From Torreya grandis (Eukaryota; Streptophyta; Pinopsida; Cupressales; Taxaceae), in the NCBI GenBank assembly GCA_037957365.1, contig JARHVA010004905.1, forward strand, positions 217,001 through 281,000: a stretch of 64,000 nucleotides of DNA, written 5' to 3'. Each line of letters opens with the position of its first letter. Within the stretch, counting starts at the first letter, position 1. Shown in pieces: positions 1 through 12,713 of this stretch. A program made the position numbers and the translations under genes. The notes under the pieces were generated by a model. It was not told where the DNA came from. It made no database searches and worked only from the letters and a program-made list of their open reading frames with translations.

Positions 1-559
1 GGAACATGAAGGAATTTCTGAAGATCACTCATAGTTGTCAATAAAAGAGGTAGCAAACTAGGAATTTTTGGCTAGACTAGTAGTACAAGATGGAGACCAT
101 GAAGAGGTTCATATATTTGAAAGAGATCCACATGTACCAACTTTGAGAATTCCCAAATTATCACCTCATACATAGGAATCTAAAGTTTTCTTCCCTCTAT
201 CTCCCAAATTTCTTGCTAAGTAGGCATTCAAGGATATTTTTCCCCTAGAAGAAATACCAAGATAATAGAATCCTCCAATTTAGAGAGAATCTTTGCTAAG
301 AAACTAGATAAATCTTCTAAACCTCCACACCATTCCCATTGTATAGAATCCATATATTCCTAAAAACAAAGATAAAGTTTCCATCTTCTACACCCTAGGA
401 AATCAAAGAAGTGATAGGAATTTCGAGCATTAGGTAGCAAAAACCTACCATCTACCAACACAAAGAGTATTCATAGGGGACCACTAGGAAGAAAACACTA
501 CCAATGTGTCTACTAATTTTTAATTTCCTATCCTTACTCCTAAAAAAAATGCACCCAAA

Positions 560-1078
560 AAGAATATCCCTCACTTTACCCTCCCTAATTTCAAGGGAAA
601 ATCATCTAAGGATTTAGACACATTTATTTTTAAGATCAACATCTTATACCGTAGCTATGATTATAATAAAGATGCTTAGAAATTCAAATTGTTTCTAGTA
701 ACACTCAAAGATGTAGCACTTATATGGTTCATGGGACTTGGAAAGGATGCCATTTCTATTTGGGAAGAAATGAAGGAGAAGTTTTTGATGAAATACCAAG
801 ACTATTGTAGGGATAGAAACTATAAGAAAGTTGATATATTTTGAATGACACAAGCTGATGATGAGTCATTAGAATAATATATGGAAATATTTTTTTTCAG
901 CTTGCCAAAATATAAGCATATTACAATAGACAAGGAATCAATCAAGCTGATATTCCTGAAAGGGATTAGAGATGATTTTATGGAAGCACTAGATCTAATG
1001 TTTGGTGGTGATGTTTCTACACTACCATTTGATGAACTAGCATTTCTATGTACAAACTACTCAATCACCTATTAGAAC
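560..1078 (+). pseudogene. gag (capsid-like) relic of the Athila-like element
   Basis: This is the structural gag segment that would package the element's RNA. The frame reads PNFKGKSSKDLDTF near its start, then a 'DVALIWFMGLG' stretch matching the retrotransposon gag pattern in which ALxW precedes a short linker and a conserved W-E-x-M-K-x-x-F block. A final piece (881-1075) remains open and includes 'LKGIRDDFMEAL'. Stops at about 842 and 876 interrupt it. The nucleocapsid zinc knuckle was not found downstream. Protease follows about 400 bases later in the usual order. The gag assignment is by pattern and is fairly safe; the boundaries are approximate. Confidence 0.75.
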
Positions 1079-1499
1079 CACTCAACTACCTACCTATCCC
1101 ATCCCCAATCCTATTAATAAGTTAGTTCAATCGACACAATCCACTAAAATAATGAAATATCCAATATACACCTTAGATATTAATCAAGTTCAACTTCATT
1201 TAGGCTATGTTATTCCATAACCCACCTCACCCATAATCATAAAACACTTTGAACTAGATATACTCCATACTAATCCATAGCCATCCATGGCCAATCCTAA
1301 GCCAAGTCCATCAAAAAATCAAAAAGAAACTGAAAATCCTCCTTTTTCAGAGAGATTGAACATATCATGTCTTGAACCAGAGCTTGAATTCAATATTTTA
1401 AGACAACTCAAGAATTTGTGTATAAAAATACCACTCTTTCAAGTAATAAAGGATGTTCCTATCTATGATAAATCTATTAGAGAGATATGTTAGCATCCA

Positions 1500-1900
1500 T
1501 GACCAACCCATCTCTAATAATTTAATTGATTTAGGCATAGCCATCAATGTGATGACAATGGAGACCATGCAATAAGTAAAACTTACCACTATCTATCCAA
1601 CACCCACCATCCTCCAGATGGATGATAGATCAAATATTAAGCTTGAGGGGATTATTGAGGACCTTGTTATCACTATGGATTCTTGGTAATATCCAGTAGA
1701 CTTTATTTTCCTACAACCAAAGAGAAATTTTAGGGGTTATCCTCTCATCCTTGGGAACCCATGGTTGGACATCATTGATGATTTTATTCACTATAAGTCA
1801 AGGAAAATACCAATTTCTAATGGAAATGGCACCAAGAAATTGATTTTGTATCCACCAACTCAGCCTTCCTAGAGTGATGAACTAACCCCTTGGATTGATG
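1500..1900 (+). pseudogene. Retropepsin-like protease relic
   Basis: This is the aspartic protease domain that would cut the polyprotein. The catalytic region reads LIDLGIAINVMTMETM, with Asp-Leu-Gly where retroviruses have Asp-Thr/Ser-Gly; the DLG form is normal in Athila-type elements. The C-terminal half keeps the hydrophobic-hydrophobic-Gly flap partner as 'GYPLILGNPWLD', the LGxPW motif of plant gypsy proteases. Stops near 1575 and 1688 fall at probable Gln and Trp codons. It sits between gag and RT as expected. An open piece at 1287-1493 is the spacer between gag and protease. Confidence 0.75.
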
Positions 1901-2399
1901 AATTTGAAGAAGCTATCTCCTTGAAAACTCTCTACATAATAGATCAGAGTCTAGCTCTACAAGCACAAGAAGAAGACACTATCTTTACTAGTATCTTATA
2001 AAACACCTATCGATAGGATCCTATAGCCACCAACCTATTGGAATGTACACCATGCCCTATTTAGAATACCTTTCTTGAGAATTATCTTGCTAAAACTACA
2101 AGAGAAATTTGGACATTCCATCAATTGCTTCCCCATCAATGTAACTATGCTCCTTTAATCATCAACATAGAAACCATGCTTTCTTTAACAAAGCAAGTAG
2201 ACATTATACTAAACAAACCTCTCAACATCAACACCTCCTTAACACCCCAATAAAAAAGTTAGTTACTTATAATGTTGATGAAGCTCACAACAACATTCAC
2301 TTGAGATTACCATGACATTAGATGAATACCCTCAGATTTATGCATGCATTGCATTTACATTAAAGAGGAATGTAAACCTATTTGCCAACCCTAATGATG

Positions 2400-3660
2400 A
2401 ATTAATCTTGTAGTTAAAGATATTTTCAAAATTGAGCTAAAAAAACTCTTGGATGCAATATTTTTTATCTTATTTTGGATAGCCAGTGGGTCTCTCCCCT
2501 TGTTATTTTAGCTAAAAAAGGGGGAAAATGGTGTATTTACATTGATTACTAAGAATTAAATGATATTATCAAGAAGGATCACTTTGCCCTTCCCTTCATT
2601 GATTAAGTGTTGGATACATTAGTAGGAAAAAAACACTTTTCCTTCCTAGATGGCTATAATGGTTATAATCAAATATGAATTACTCCAAAAGACCAAGATA
2701 AAACCACTTTTGCTTGCCCTTAGGGATCCTATGCCTATGTTGTCTTACCATTTGGCCCTTAAAATGCCCCAACTAATTTTTAAAGGGCTATTTTGAGCAT
2801 ATTTTCTAATCTCTCCCATGATTGTGTTGAAATCTTCATGGATGATTTCACTATATATGGATAGACATTCAAGGAAATCCTCACCAATATGGAGAAAGTT
2901 CTTCAACATTTCTAGGACCACCAATTATCTTTGAGCAATGAGAAGTGTTACATGCTTATCACTGAAGGGATAATGTTGGGGCATCATATATCCCTTGCTA
3001 GAATTCAAGTTACCCCAACAAATATAATTATCATTAAGGATATACCCACACCAAAGAAGCAAAAAGATGTTAGAAGATTTTAGGACATGCTAGTTATTAT
3101 AGATGATTCATCAAAGATTTTAGTGAAATTTCCACCCCATTATTTTGATTGTTTACTAAGGATGTTAAATTTACATGGACTAATGATTTTAAAATTACCT
3201 TTTAGCAACTCAAAGACCTCATAACAAATCCTATTCTGAGAGGGCTTGATTGGAAGAAGCATTTTCACATCCACATAGATGCATCTAACACCAATTTAGG
3301 ATTTGGCCTTGGCCAAAAAGATGAATCCTTGAGTTATGCAATCTATTTTATCAGTAAGAATATTCAAGGGGCTAAACTTAAATACACTATAATAGAGAAG
3401 AAATTTCTTGCCATCATCTATGTCATCAACAAATTTAGACACTACATTATAGCTTACCAAGTATTCATCCATAGATCATGTAGTAATTAGGTACTTAATA
3501 AATAAACTTGCTATAATAGGTAGGATAATTCATTAGTTTCTTTTTCTATAGGTGTTTGATTTTATCATTGTGGATAGACTAGGTAAGGATAATGTAGTAT
3601 CATATTTTATATATCAATTACAAAATGATGATCATAGTTCTATTATTGATGATTCTTTTC
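2400..3660 (+). pseudogene. Reverse transcriptase and RNase H relic
   Basis: This segment would copy the element's RNA into DNA. RT motifs appear in order: 'GKWCIYIDY' (about 2525), 'HFALPFID' (about 2580), 'FSFLDGYNGYNQI' (about 2640), a broken 'LPFG..NAPTNF.RAI' (about 2745-2795), and the catalytic box FMDDF at 2835-2849. 'LSNEKCYML' and 'LGHHIS' follow. RNase H begins with 'FHIHIDAS' (about 3265) and continues to 'NKFRHYI' (about 3430). At 2721-2723 a TAG stop replaces the Trp of a CPWG motif, and TAA replaces Gln in NFQRAI. The catalytic Asp pair is intact, but the frame is not translatable. Confidence 0.92.
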
Positions 3661-3719
3661 CTAATGAACATTTATTTGATCTAATAATTCAATCTCTTTA
3701 GTTATCAGATACTGATAAC

Positions 3720-4880
3720 TATCTTACTGTAGGATTACTACCACAACATTTCTCACCTAGGGATAAACAACTCCTAATACAAAAGATTAGACATTAATAT
3801 TGGATTACAAGATATCTCTTTATTACTAGACTAGATTTAGTTATGATAACATGTATCTGAGAAGATGAAGCTTATGGCATTCTCAGAGCCTGCCATGATG
3901 AACCTTATGGGTGTCATTTTACTACCAAATAGACTACCATGAAAGTACTCACTTATAGATACTATTGGCCTTATTTTCATAAGGATGCCATGATGTATAC
4001 CCATAGATGTGATCAATATAAACATATGGGAAAACCCACTCACTCTAATGAAATTCCATTATAGCCACAACTAATTCTAGAACCCTTTAACAAATAAGGA
4101 CTTGATTTTGTAGGTCCCATTGATCCTAAATCCAATAATAAGGAATATATACTGGTGTGCACTAATTATGTCACAAAATGGGTAGAGGTCAAAGCCTTAA
4201 CCCATGCCCAAGATGAAAAATTAGCTAAGTTATTATATGAAAAAATCTTCATGTGCTATAGAGTACTAAGAGAAATAGTCATAAACCAACTCCCATAGTT
4301 CATATCAGACTTCATAACTACCTTGGTCAAAGAATATGAAATTAGACACAAAAAGTCTACCCATTACCATCTTCAATCAAATAGTTAGTTGGAAGTGACA
4401 AATAGAGACCTAGAAAATATACTCACTAAGATTGGCAGCCTGCATAGAAAATATTGGTCAACTTGTCTTCTAGAAGTATTTTGGGCTTATAGAATCACCT
4501 AAAAGCCCACAATTGGTTTTACTCCATATGAACTAGTTTATGGTATAAAACTTGTTTTGCCCATTGATTTTGAACATAAAACATTAAAGACATTGCTTTA
4601 TTTGGGGTTGGATCTTTCCCAAGCTCAACAAGATAGGATCATGTAGATAAATGCACTTGATGAACTAAGACAGGAAACACTTCATCAAAATAAAATAATG
4701 TAGAGACAACGTGTGGGTTGGCATGATAGGAACATCAAAACTAATATTTATAACCTAGTGATTAAGCACTCCTTTTTTACTCTAAATATAAGGATCATAA
4801 AGGAAAGCTATAATATAGATGGCTTGGGCATTATGAGATCAAACAAGTTTTTGACTCTGAAGTTGTAAAGCTCATGACCA
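3720..4880 (+). pseudogene. Integrase relic of the Athila-like element
   Basis: This is the enzyme that would insert the cDNA. The zinc-binding end keeps both His (ACHDEPYGCHF) but reads CDQY where CDQC is expected, so one Cys is lost. The core begins 'GLDFVGPI' (about 4100) with the first catalytic Asp. 'YILVCTNYVTKWVEV' follows. The second Asp appears to be Asn in 'VINQLPQF' (with a stop at the Q). The Glu region ('LEVTNRDLENIL', about 4390) and 'YWSTCLLEVFWAYRIT' are readable. A downstream 'TPYELVYG' block completes the usual end of the core. Two active or structural residues plus several stops are lost. Confidence 0.88.
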
Positions 4881-4899
4881 TTGAATCTATTTAATTCTG

Positions 4900-5860
4900 T
4901 CTGATTATTAATAGCCATAGGCTCAAGCTATATAAGAAACCATTAATAAGGAAAATATCACTTGCTAACTTCTTGAAGAATAACATCCATCTCTTCTTTA
5001 TAAAGCAAATCAACCTATTCTTGTAGCTGAAGGGTATTTCTATCAACCTTTCTATAATATTTTCCAAGAGTAATAAAGCTTATTGTATCCAAGAAGAAGT
5101 CATTCATAATGGCCTGGTTCATGCTAAATAAAATCCTACCTCTTAGATTTATATTATTCTAGTTAATTTTGGACTAGAAAATCTAAAAAAATAGAAAATT
5201 CATCAATGAAAACCATTGGTCATTATTGATAGATGTCTCAAAAAACTAGGTCAGTATCTGATTGACATTTGTTAAAAAAAGAGAAAGGACACTAATATAA
5301 TAAAAAAAATTATTTTCAATTGTTTCTGCTTGTAGATTCATTCCCTTAGAGTAGAAATATATTTTCCTTCTTGCTATAGAATCTAAAACTTGTTATTACA
5401 AGATAAACCTTATTGTTGCAAGATAAAACTTACTACTACAAGATATAATTTACTTCTATAGGAAACATATCTTTCTAAAGGATGTATTTTTATCATTCCA
5501 TCCTACATAAAGCATTTTTCTCCCAATCAAATGACAAAATATGCCATGACCATGACCACCACTTTGAATCATCATTTGCACATTTATGAAATGTATTCCT
5601 ACAAGTAACATGGTAATTATTCTATATTTATTTCATGTCATACATTTTAATTATTATTAAGATGATGGTACCTAATGTTATTAATGCACTACCATATCTT
5701 CTCCTTATCATGCCAACTCACCATATCATCCTCCTTCATTGATTGATGTGACCTTTGATACATTATTGCCACCACCCTTTTCTATTACCATGATCTATTT
5801 TGTGTATGTTGGTTTCATCCCTCAAGGATAAATTATAGTTTAATTTGGGGCTAGATATTT
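4900..5860. other. No recognisable gene
   Basis: AT-rich sequence downstream of the Athila-like integrase. It would be expected to hold the 3' untranslated region and LTR of that element, but no second LTR copy is in the window to test this. A short run of four loosely repeated 'ctt(a/g)ttactacaaga' phrases lies near 5,390-5,450. Confidence 0.5.
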
Positions 5861-5862
5861 TC

Positions 5863-6358
5863 CATAATTCATATGGATTATATCATTTCCAAAGCAAAAA
5901 TTGTAAACATTTCACCAAAGCCACAAAAACCCTTGCTACAAGAAGATAGCCTACAACTCAAATTTCATTTCATAATATGGGAATGGAATTGATAAAATAT
6001 GAACTAGTTGATATCACCCCTTTAACCAATAGCCAAGACATCTTGGCCCTATTCTAGAATGTAGGATGGGTGAAATATTTTGAGAAGATATAGGCCTTGG
6101 ATGAAGGAATTATAGAGGAATTCACTGGTACATTACTAATAACTTGGCATTTAAAAGAAGAATGGATATAAATATGATAATGACTATAATTAGTAGAGTA
6201 AAAAGATTTCTATAAGTAGGGGAGGCATGGAAAGATAAATTTGATGCCAAAGTAGAGAGGAAAAAATTCATCAGAAGAAAAGAAAGCTTGGAAACTTCAA
6301 AGTAGGGCATTGCATGGTTATCTCTACTGGTAAGATGGGCTAAAGCTACCAAGTTTAT
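5863..6358 (+). pseudogene. ORF X, upstream part (unknown function, split by LARD-1)
   Basis: A degenerate + strand frame reads 'YELVDITPLTNSQDILALF', then 'NVGWVKYFEKI' and 'ALDEGIIEEFTG', with stops at probable Gln codons. A frameshift near 6,165 leads into 'WAKATKFI', which ends exactly at the 5-bp target duplication of LARD-1. An ATG at 5,977 lies inside the frame, but open frame precedes it, so the true start is unknown. The wording resembles repeat-associated hypothetical ORFs of large plant genomes, as I recall them; I cannot assign a function. The frame continues at 21,088. It may be the ORF of yet another transposon. Confidence 0.6.
6354..6358. repeat. Target-site duplication TTTAT, left copy
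   Basis: Five bases directly before the TG that opens the left LTR. They match 21,088-21,092 exactly. A 5-bp duplication is the usual footprint of LTR-retrotransposon integrase. Confidence 0.9.
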
Positions 6359-9300
6359 TGTTATCACTCTAGAATTCACCCTATTTAAAGACATGGAAGA
6401 CACACCTTCTCTCTAGCTACTACAATTGGATCTTCTTAGAGTGTGGGTGACTCTGTAATTAGAAGATCCTCCAAAAAGGGCTGGTTCCCTTAAGATTTGT
6501 CTCTAAAACTAATATACTTTTGATTTTTTGGGATGAAAATAGAGAAGAAAATTAAAATGGGAAATCTTATCTAATGGGGTGATGCACTTGAATGATGGTA
6601 TTCTCTAAAATATTTCTAAAACTAAGTAAAACACACATATGAATCTAAAAAAAAACTTTGCATTCAATCCTAAACATCACTGTTTCAAAAGAAGGCCTGA
6701 AAGAAGTTTGCAAAGCAAATTCAAATCCTAGCTCTTCTAATGACCTATAGAGGATGATATTTTCATAGTAGGTGTGGAAAGGAATTACAAAATGGTAAGT
6801 AGATACCACTTTTATGCTATTACATAGTCAAATTACACTCTATTTTGATCCAAAACCATATGCAAAAGATCTTTTATTTTATAAAATGATGTCAATTACA
6901 ATTTCTATTTTGCCTTCTAAAATTATCAAAAAATGGCTTCAAAAAGCCAATATATATGTCAAAAACAAATATTTTAGCCAATGTGACACTGATTTTAGAG
7001 AAGTATTAGTCTTGGTTAGCTAACTCAAGACTAACTCCTTTTACAATATTAAAATAATTCATCAAAAAATCTTCAAACTCCACAAAATATGCACAATCAT
7101 CAAACTTGGCATAGAAATGAAGGTGGTGGGCCCATTTGACAAGTCAAATCCTTATTAATTCATGATTATATGCAAATATTCAAAAGGAAACTCCACTTTA
7201 AGTGTTTAAAAGTGTTTGAAAGCTTTAAATGACATGTCCACCAAGGAGAGATGCATGATACTTGTGAAAAGTGAACTTGAAGATTTGATTGGTTAACTCC
7301 AAATAAATCCATCTTGAATGAAAATATACCTTTTGAATAATGATAAGTTCATGAAATATCCATTAAAAAAAAAAAAGTGGCACTGAAACTCCATTATGAA
7401 CTACTTGATGACCATCCAATGCCAAACTCAAAATTGACACTTGATCAATTAGGATTACTATATCTAATAGGTTTAAAAGCAAATTTGTGCATCTAAAATC
7501 CAATAAACCTATACAAATATGACATGAAACCTAAAAAAAATAATGAAATAGACTTGGAAAAAATTTCATCATCATAAGATATGTGATTTTGATGGGAAAA
7601 CACTCGTCATTCTATCAATAGGGTTGACTAGGCCTATTTTGCTCCATTTTCCTACAGATTGGTCATTTTTATCAATATGGTAGGGAAATTTATAATATTA
7701 TTTATTACCAAATGAATATTTTAGGATGAATAAAAATATTTAGGCTTCAAGCTCCATTGATTATATTTCATTGAGCTATCATGTACTTCATTTTACATGA
7801 TTTTTTGCAAAAAAAAATGATTTATACCCTCATCCATATACATCCATACATAAAATTTAAATTTATGGAATAATATCTAAGTTTAATTTATTTTTTAATA
7901 GGTTTTAGTTTAATCCATGGTGATTTGATGGTAAGAAAATCAACTTTTTTCAAAACTAGTTTTTTTTAGGGTTTAAGAGGGTTTTAAAGCTGAATATTCA
8001 AAATGATGAATCATGAAGTAAAGAATTTTAAATAAAAAAATATTTACATTTATACATAACACACTAACCCCCTAACATTCTTAAAAATATTGGGTTCCCT
8101 TGCAAAATATGTGAAAATTTACCATGTGGAGGAAATTTGCCTGTAAGGTTTAGCTTGCATTCTGAGCTACTTATGCTCTTAATGATTATTTATAAAGCAC
8201 ATCCCATAAATTTATCTTAATTTTTCATGAATTATAATTATATATGGGTCCTAAAAAAATAATAATATTTTTCAACCACACTCCACATGTGGTGAAAGAT
8301 AAGCATTTGAATAGGAGGCCTGGAAGGGTGTCTAAAACTATAAAAAGTGAAAAAAAATCACAAAGATGAAAATGACTCTTACCCTAATTATAAAATAAAA
8401 AAAAATCACCATGTGGTTTTTAACATGATTTAAAAAAACTTTGAAATTATTTTTTTCTTGAAAATGTCAAAAATGCCTTTTTGGCCTATATGCCTATTTG
8501 CTTGCAAAAGCCTATATGAGCATGGCTTTCCTAAAATTTGGAGTTTTGATACTCTTAAAAGATTTTATTATTATTTAAAACATCATATAATGGTTTTCAA
8601 ACTCTTACCTATACTTAAAAACCTCTGTGGCACTCTAAAATGATGCCTACTCTAATGGTGACCTCCAATGGCCATGTTGATGACTATGATAAAATATCAA
8701 GTAATTAAACTAATTCAATGGACATGAAAAATTTTCATAATTTTTTCCAACCCATGATGACCCTATGTACAAAATTTTATGTCTTGAAACCACCTGTAGC
8801 TACCATCATCCTTAATTTCCTTGAAAATTGACCCCTTGTGCATGGACTATCTACATATTTGACTAAGTTTTGCATATTTTGAAGATAATTTCATGATTTT
8901 TAGAGATTTTTAAGGTCAAATCATCTTTATGTATCTAAATATTAAATGAGGGTTTCTCCACACAATTATTATATGGCAATTTAACTAGTTTCAAGCTTTT
9001 TAGACCTTGAACTAGGTATATTCTGTATAATGTCCATAGTAGGCACTTGGAGTGAATTAAAGTTCAAAAATTATTGGATAACTTGTATTATTGATTATAT
9101 CACCTCACCATGATTTTTATTATGATATTCAAACACTTTATGAAAGCTTTTTTGGGTTAGACCATTAGCTTTGTCCTTTTCTTGATGCTTAAAGGTCCTT
9201 TAACCTTTATATGACTGTAGGTGTACTCATAAGGTGTTATATCTATGGAATTGTCATTTAATTTATGTTGATTTCCATTATAAAATTAACTCAAATTCAT

Positions 9301-12300
9301 CCTTCTCTAAGATACCTTTATACTTCCAACACTTCACTTCCATTGTTTAGAGCTTGTTGACCTAAACCTTATACTCCAACAGGGCCTCTTACTACTATAG
9401 GTACTCTTTTTGGGATTAACCTAATCATATGGTTTGTTAATTATTTGGAGATCATGGATATTTGGAGATCATGTAAATTTTATGAGTATAAATTACCAAA
9501 GTCACTTCATATCATTCTTTTAATTTAAACTTTCACTCTAGGCCTTTTGTACTTGACAACTTGTAGATGGCTATAAGTTTGCTTGAGTATGCCTATAGAC
9601 TATGTTTAAGCTTAATAAAGTCCATTAGGATAGTGAATGTAAGGTGAGATTTTAACTTTGATTCAATTATTATATGAAATTATTCATCCCTATATGATTA
9701 TTCCAATCACAACTTAAAAACATTCTTTCAAACTTTAAGTGGATCCATGACCTCTAAGATATATATTCTATAGGATTTTAAATTAATAGGCCTGTAGGTG
9801 CTCTTTAATTATAGATTACCCTCTTTGTAACTTTGGAATGCTTGTTATGACCTAATTTTTGGTGATTTATGTATTATATTCCACATTTATGTCTTTTACA
9901 ACCCTAAATTAAGGCATACTTACATATCTTGGAAGGCTTATTGATGATCAAAACCCTTGCCACTCTGGATATGTCTATACAAGCATGTAGGGTTTCATTT
10001 AGTGTCTCATTAGATCCATCAAGCCTTATATAAACTATAAGTTTATTTTCTATCTTGATGATCAATTTATCTCAATAGCTTTTTGAACAAATGACCTTTA
10101 AATCACTACAAAGATTATAACCCCTGTACTATATTATTCCTCCCAAGGTAACATTTAGATGGTTGTAGCTTGTCATCTACTGCCTGTAGGTGAATTTTAA
10201 AAACACTCTTGGGATTTTCTAGTTTGAAAGTGTCTTATTCTCTTTTAAAACTATGAGATTACCAATATCAAAATTCTATATATCCTTGATGATCAACTAG
10301 CCTTTGAAAGTCTATACTTCTTAGGGATTAGGCTTTTCTCCACTGTATCACAAGCCTATAGGTTTTCTATATTGCTATGCTATGATGCTTGATTGGTGTA
10401 TGAACCCTATTTATTCTCATGAGACCCTTTGAATATGGTTCATTTTATGGATAATACCTCTTTTTCATACTATAACCTCAAGGATATTATTCTTTGAATT
10501 TGAATCCTCATTGGCACTCATGACATCACCTTGTTTGATTGTACTACTGTAGGTGATCATATTGGTGTTAAGGTCCAAATAGAAGGTCCATGTAATCCTT
10601 CTTAACCTTATGTTAGATTCCTTATTTCATCCTACATTTAGGCTTCCAATATACCTTGAATAAGGTCTCTCTATCTTTTGAATCTCCATTGAACCTATAT
10701 ATCCATACTTGGGTTGTGTATGGTGGTTGTGATGTCACACTATACGAAAGGAGTCTGCATATATCCTTTATGGAGGTCCAATAGTTGATTTTTATTGATT
10801 CCTCTTTATGATTTATTGATTACCTAATACTTCCAAGAAGTATTCCCCTACCTTGATTCTTTCTTGGATTATATGACCATACCCTAACTAAGTTTTTGCT
10901 GTAGGTACACCATTCATGATTGTACTTGTGACATTGAAGGTCTATAAACACCTTTAAGAATGCTCATGACCCTTTGATCATGATTTGGCTCATTGATAAT
11001 TAAATATAGAATGGATGTGGGTATGGGTGATGAAACCATGAAAGGAGTATGAAATATGTTTAAAAGGAATGAATAGATATGGAAAAGATATGAAAACACC
11101 ATGATAATGGTTGTGTATGGCAATGGTATGAAGTGAGTGAGGTGGAGGTGGGGAACAAGCACCTGAAGGCATTCTAAGACCATGGTAAGGAAATAAATGC
11201 AAATAATGAATCATCATAATCACTTCACATGACCTTTAAGGCCATTAAACTAGGGCAAGAGACTAAAATTTAATCATAGTTTTCTTTAAAAACCTCAAAA
11301 TTGGCAAAAAAATCCTTAATTATGCTAAACTAACACATTGAGACACTTGAAAGTATGGAGATGGGATTTATTGACATGAAACAAGAATAAAATATAATAA
11401 TTATGATTTTAAATCATGAAAACATGATGGAAACCCTGTAAACATGAACTAATTGCAAACTTGAAGGTGCCATCTCCTTCCATGACCGTACAACTTCTCC
11501 TTGCAAGCTTGCTAACTGTAGATTTGACTAGCTAACTTAGGGAGATTTTTTTGGCCTTTAATTAGATGAATAACATATAAATTATGCCATAAAAATGTAT
11601 TTTTATTCCATAATATTTTTTTAACAACTTGAATTTTGCTAAAACTCTACCCTGGTGAGGAGAAATTGGAGAAAACTAGTTGCCTTTTTGGTTACAAAGT
11701 AGCAAAAATTAACCTATTTTCAACTTGATGGTTCATGAGACTAGTTAATATAATTGAATATAAAATTGTACCATTATAAATCCATTTTATTCTAGATTTT
11801 TCACCCCAAATTTAAGAGTTGAACACTTTCTTAGAAGTCCATACCACTCCCAAACCTAGAAGTAGGTCTCTTTGTGCCAACAAGCAAAGTACCAAAAGAG
11901 GACTAGTTTTGGGCCTATATGGCCATGAATTTCCATGAAACTATTCATGAATCATAAAAATTCCTTGAATAATATTTAACCTACTCTTTATTGTATGGAA
12001 ACTATATGGATTTTGTACTTCTCTTACAAAAATGAAGAAAAAAGAGTCTTTTCTTACCTTTTAAAGACTACCAAAGCATTCCACCACTTGAAATGGAATT
12101 ATTGAGAATAATTACATGGTATAACATGAAAAATACACTTTTAAACCCTTTTATATATTTAAACTTGCAAATTTGGCACGTTTGGGCTATTTTAGGGCCT
12201 TTTTGGCTTATAAGACATCAAAACACTTTTTCATGACTTGAAACTTTAGACTTTGGATATTTTCATACTTTTGAACATGTTACAAGATCTTTTGTGATAA

Positions 12301-12464
12301 TAATGACCCATTTACAATCCATTTTTGACATTTTTTACTAATATTAGTGCTATTAAGGCCACAAATGACCAGTTTGATCAGTTGTAAAGGGTTAATGACC
12401 GGTTTTAAGAAAGTTTTGAATGATAGGGGTAGTAATTTGACCTTGACAGGTTAAATTACCAACA
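6359..12464 (-). repeat. LARD-1 left LTR (6.1 kb)
   Basis: It pairs with 14,978-21,087 along its whole length with small indels. The start (TGTTATCACTCT) and the end (ATTACCAACA) carry canonical TG/CA termini. It holds no long open frame; the short ORFs in it have no counterpart preserved in the other copy. Between about 9.2 and 10.9 kb it contains a decayed series of 'ctgtaggt' phrases spaced near multiples of 180 bases. Confidence 0.9.
9215..10910 (+). repeat. Possible decayed tandem array of about 180-bp period inside the LARD-1 LTR
   Basis: The phrase ct(g/a)taggt occurs at 9,215, 9,395, 9,792, 10,184, 10,356, 10,547 and 10,899, with a variant at about 9,561. Several gaps are near 180 or 360 (180, 172, 191, 352). 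The right LTR shows matching phrases at about 17,855, 18,035, 18,182, 18,414, 18,807, 18,979, 19,170 and 19,527. The flanking bases are too diverged to align with certainty by eye. Confidence 0.4.
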
Positions 12465-12468
12465 ATTT

Positions 12469-12484
12469 TGGTGACTTTTGGGGG
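12469..12484 (+). promoter_or_regulatory. Primer-binding-site-like motif just inside the left LTR
   Basis: The bases TGGTGACTTTTGGGGG begin four bases after the left LTR. They resemble the TGGCGACTCTGCTGGGG-type primer site that I recall from Tat/Ogre elements, allowing C-to-T changes. If real, it would put LARD-1 on the + strand, against the ORF evidence. Confidence 0.35.
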
Positions 12485-12713
12485 TTGAAAATCCTACTAG
12501 TCAAAGAATATAGAAACTCTGGTTATGACAAAAATATATACACACTAAAATTGGGAAGGCCTTTTGTAAACAAAGACACAAAAAAGAAAACTGACACAAA
12601 CAACAACAAACATGTGCACTTAGAAGAAAGGACAACAATAACTAAAAAGGAAAAAATAATACTGAAAGCATGTGTAGATGTGCACTTAGAAGAAAGCAAC
12701 AAAAGGAAGTCTA

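Larger units (their letters stand above)
1..4900 (+). mobile_element. Degenerate Athila-like Ty3/gypsy retrotransposon (body, no LTR seen)
   Basis: Protein-coding relics occur in the Ty3/gypsy order gag, protease, reverse transcriptase, RNase H, integrase, all on the + strand. The lineage call rests on an Asp-Leu-Gly protease motif, as in Athila elements, and on Athila-like wording around the RT (FMDDF, LSNEKCYML, LGHHIS). The left end lies outside the window, and no clear second LTR was found between 4.9 and 5.9 kb. Many in-frame stops replace Gln and Trp codons, so the copy is dead. Bases 1-560 read only as stop-riddled leader or early gag and have no recognisable motif. Confidence 0.85.

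Noticed and set aside
10914..11223. Two overlapping minus-strand ORFs rich in His and Pro in the left LTR of LARD-1, with a similar one at 19,613-19,852
   Set aside because: A related frame exists in both LTRs only because the LTRs are copies; the frame is broken or altered between them and no motif is recognisable.
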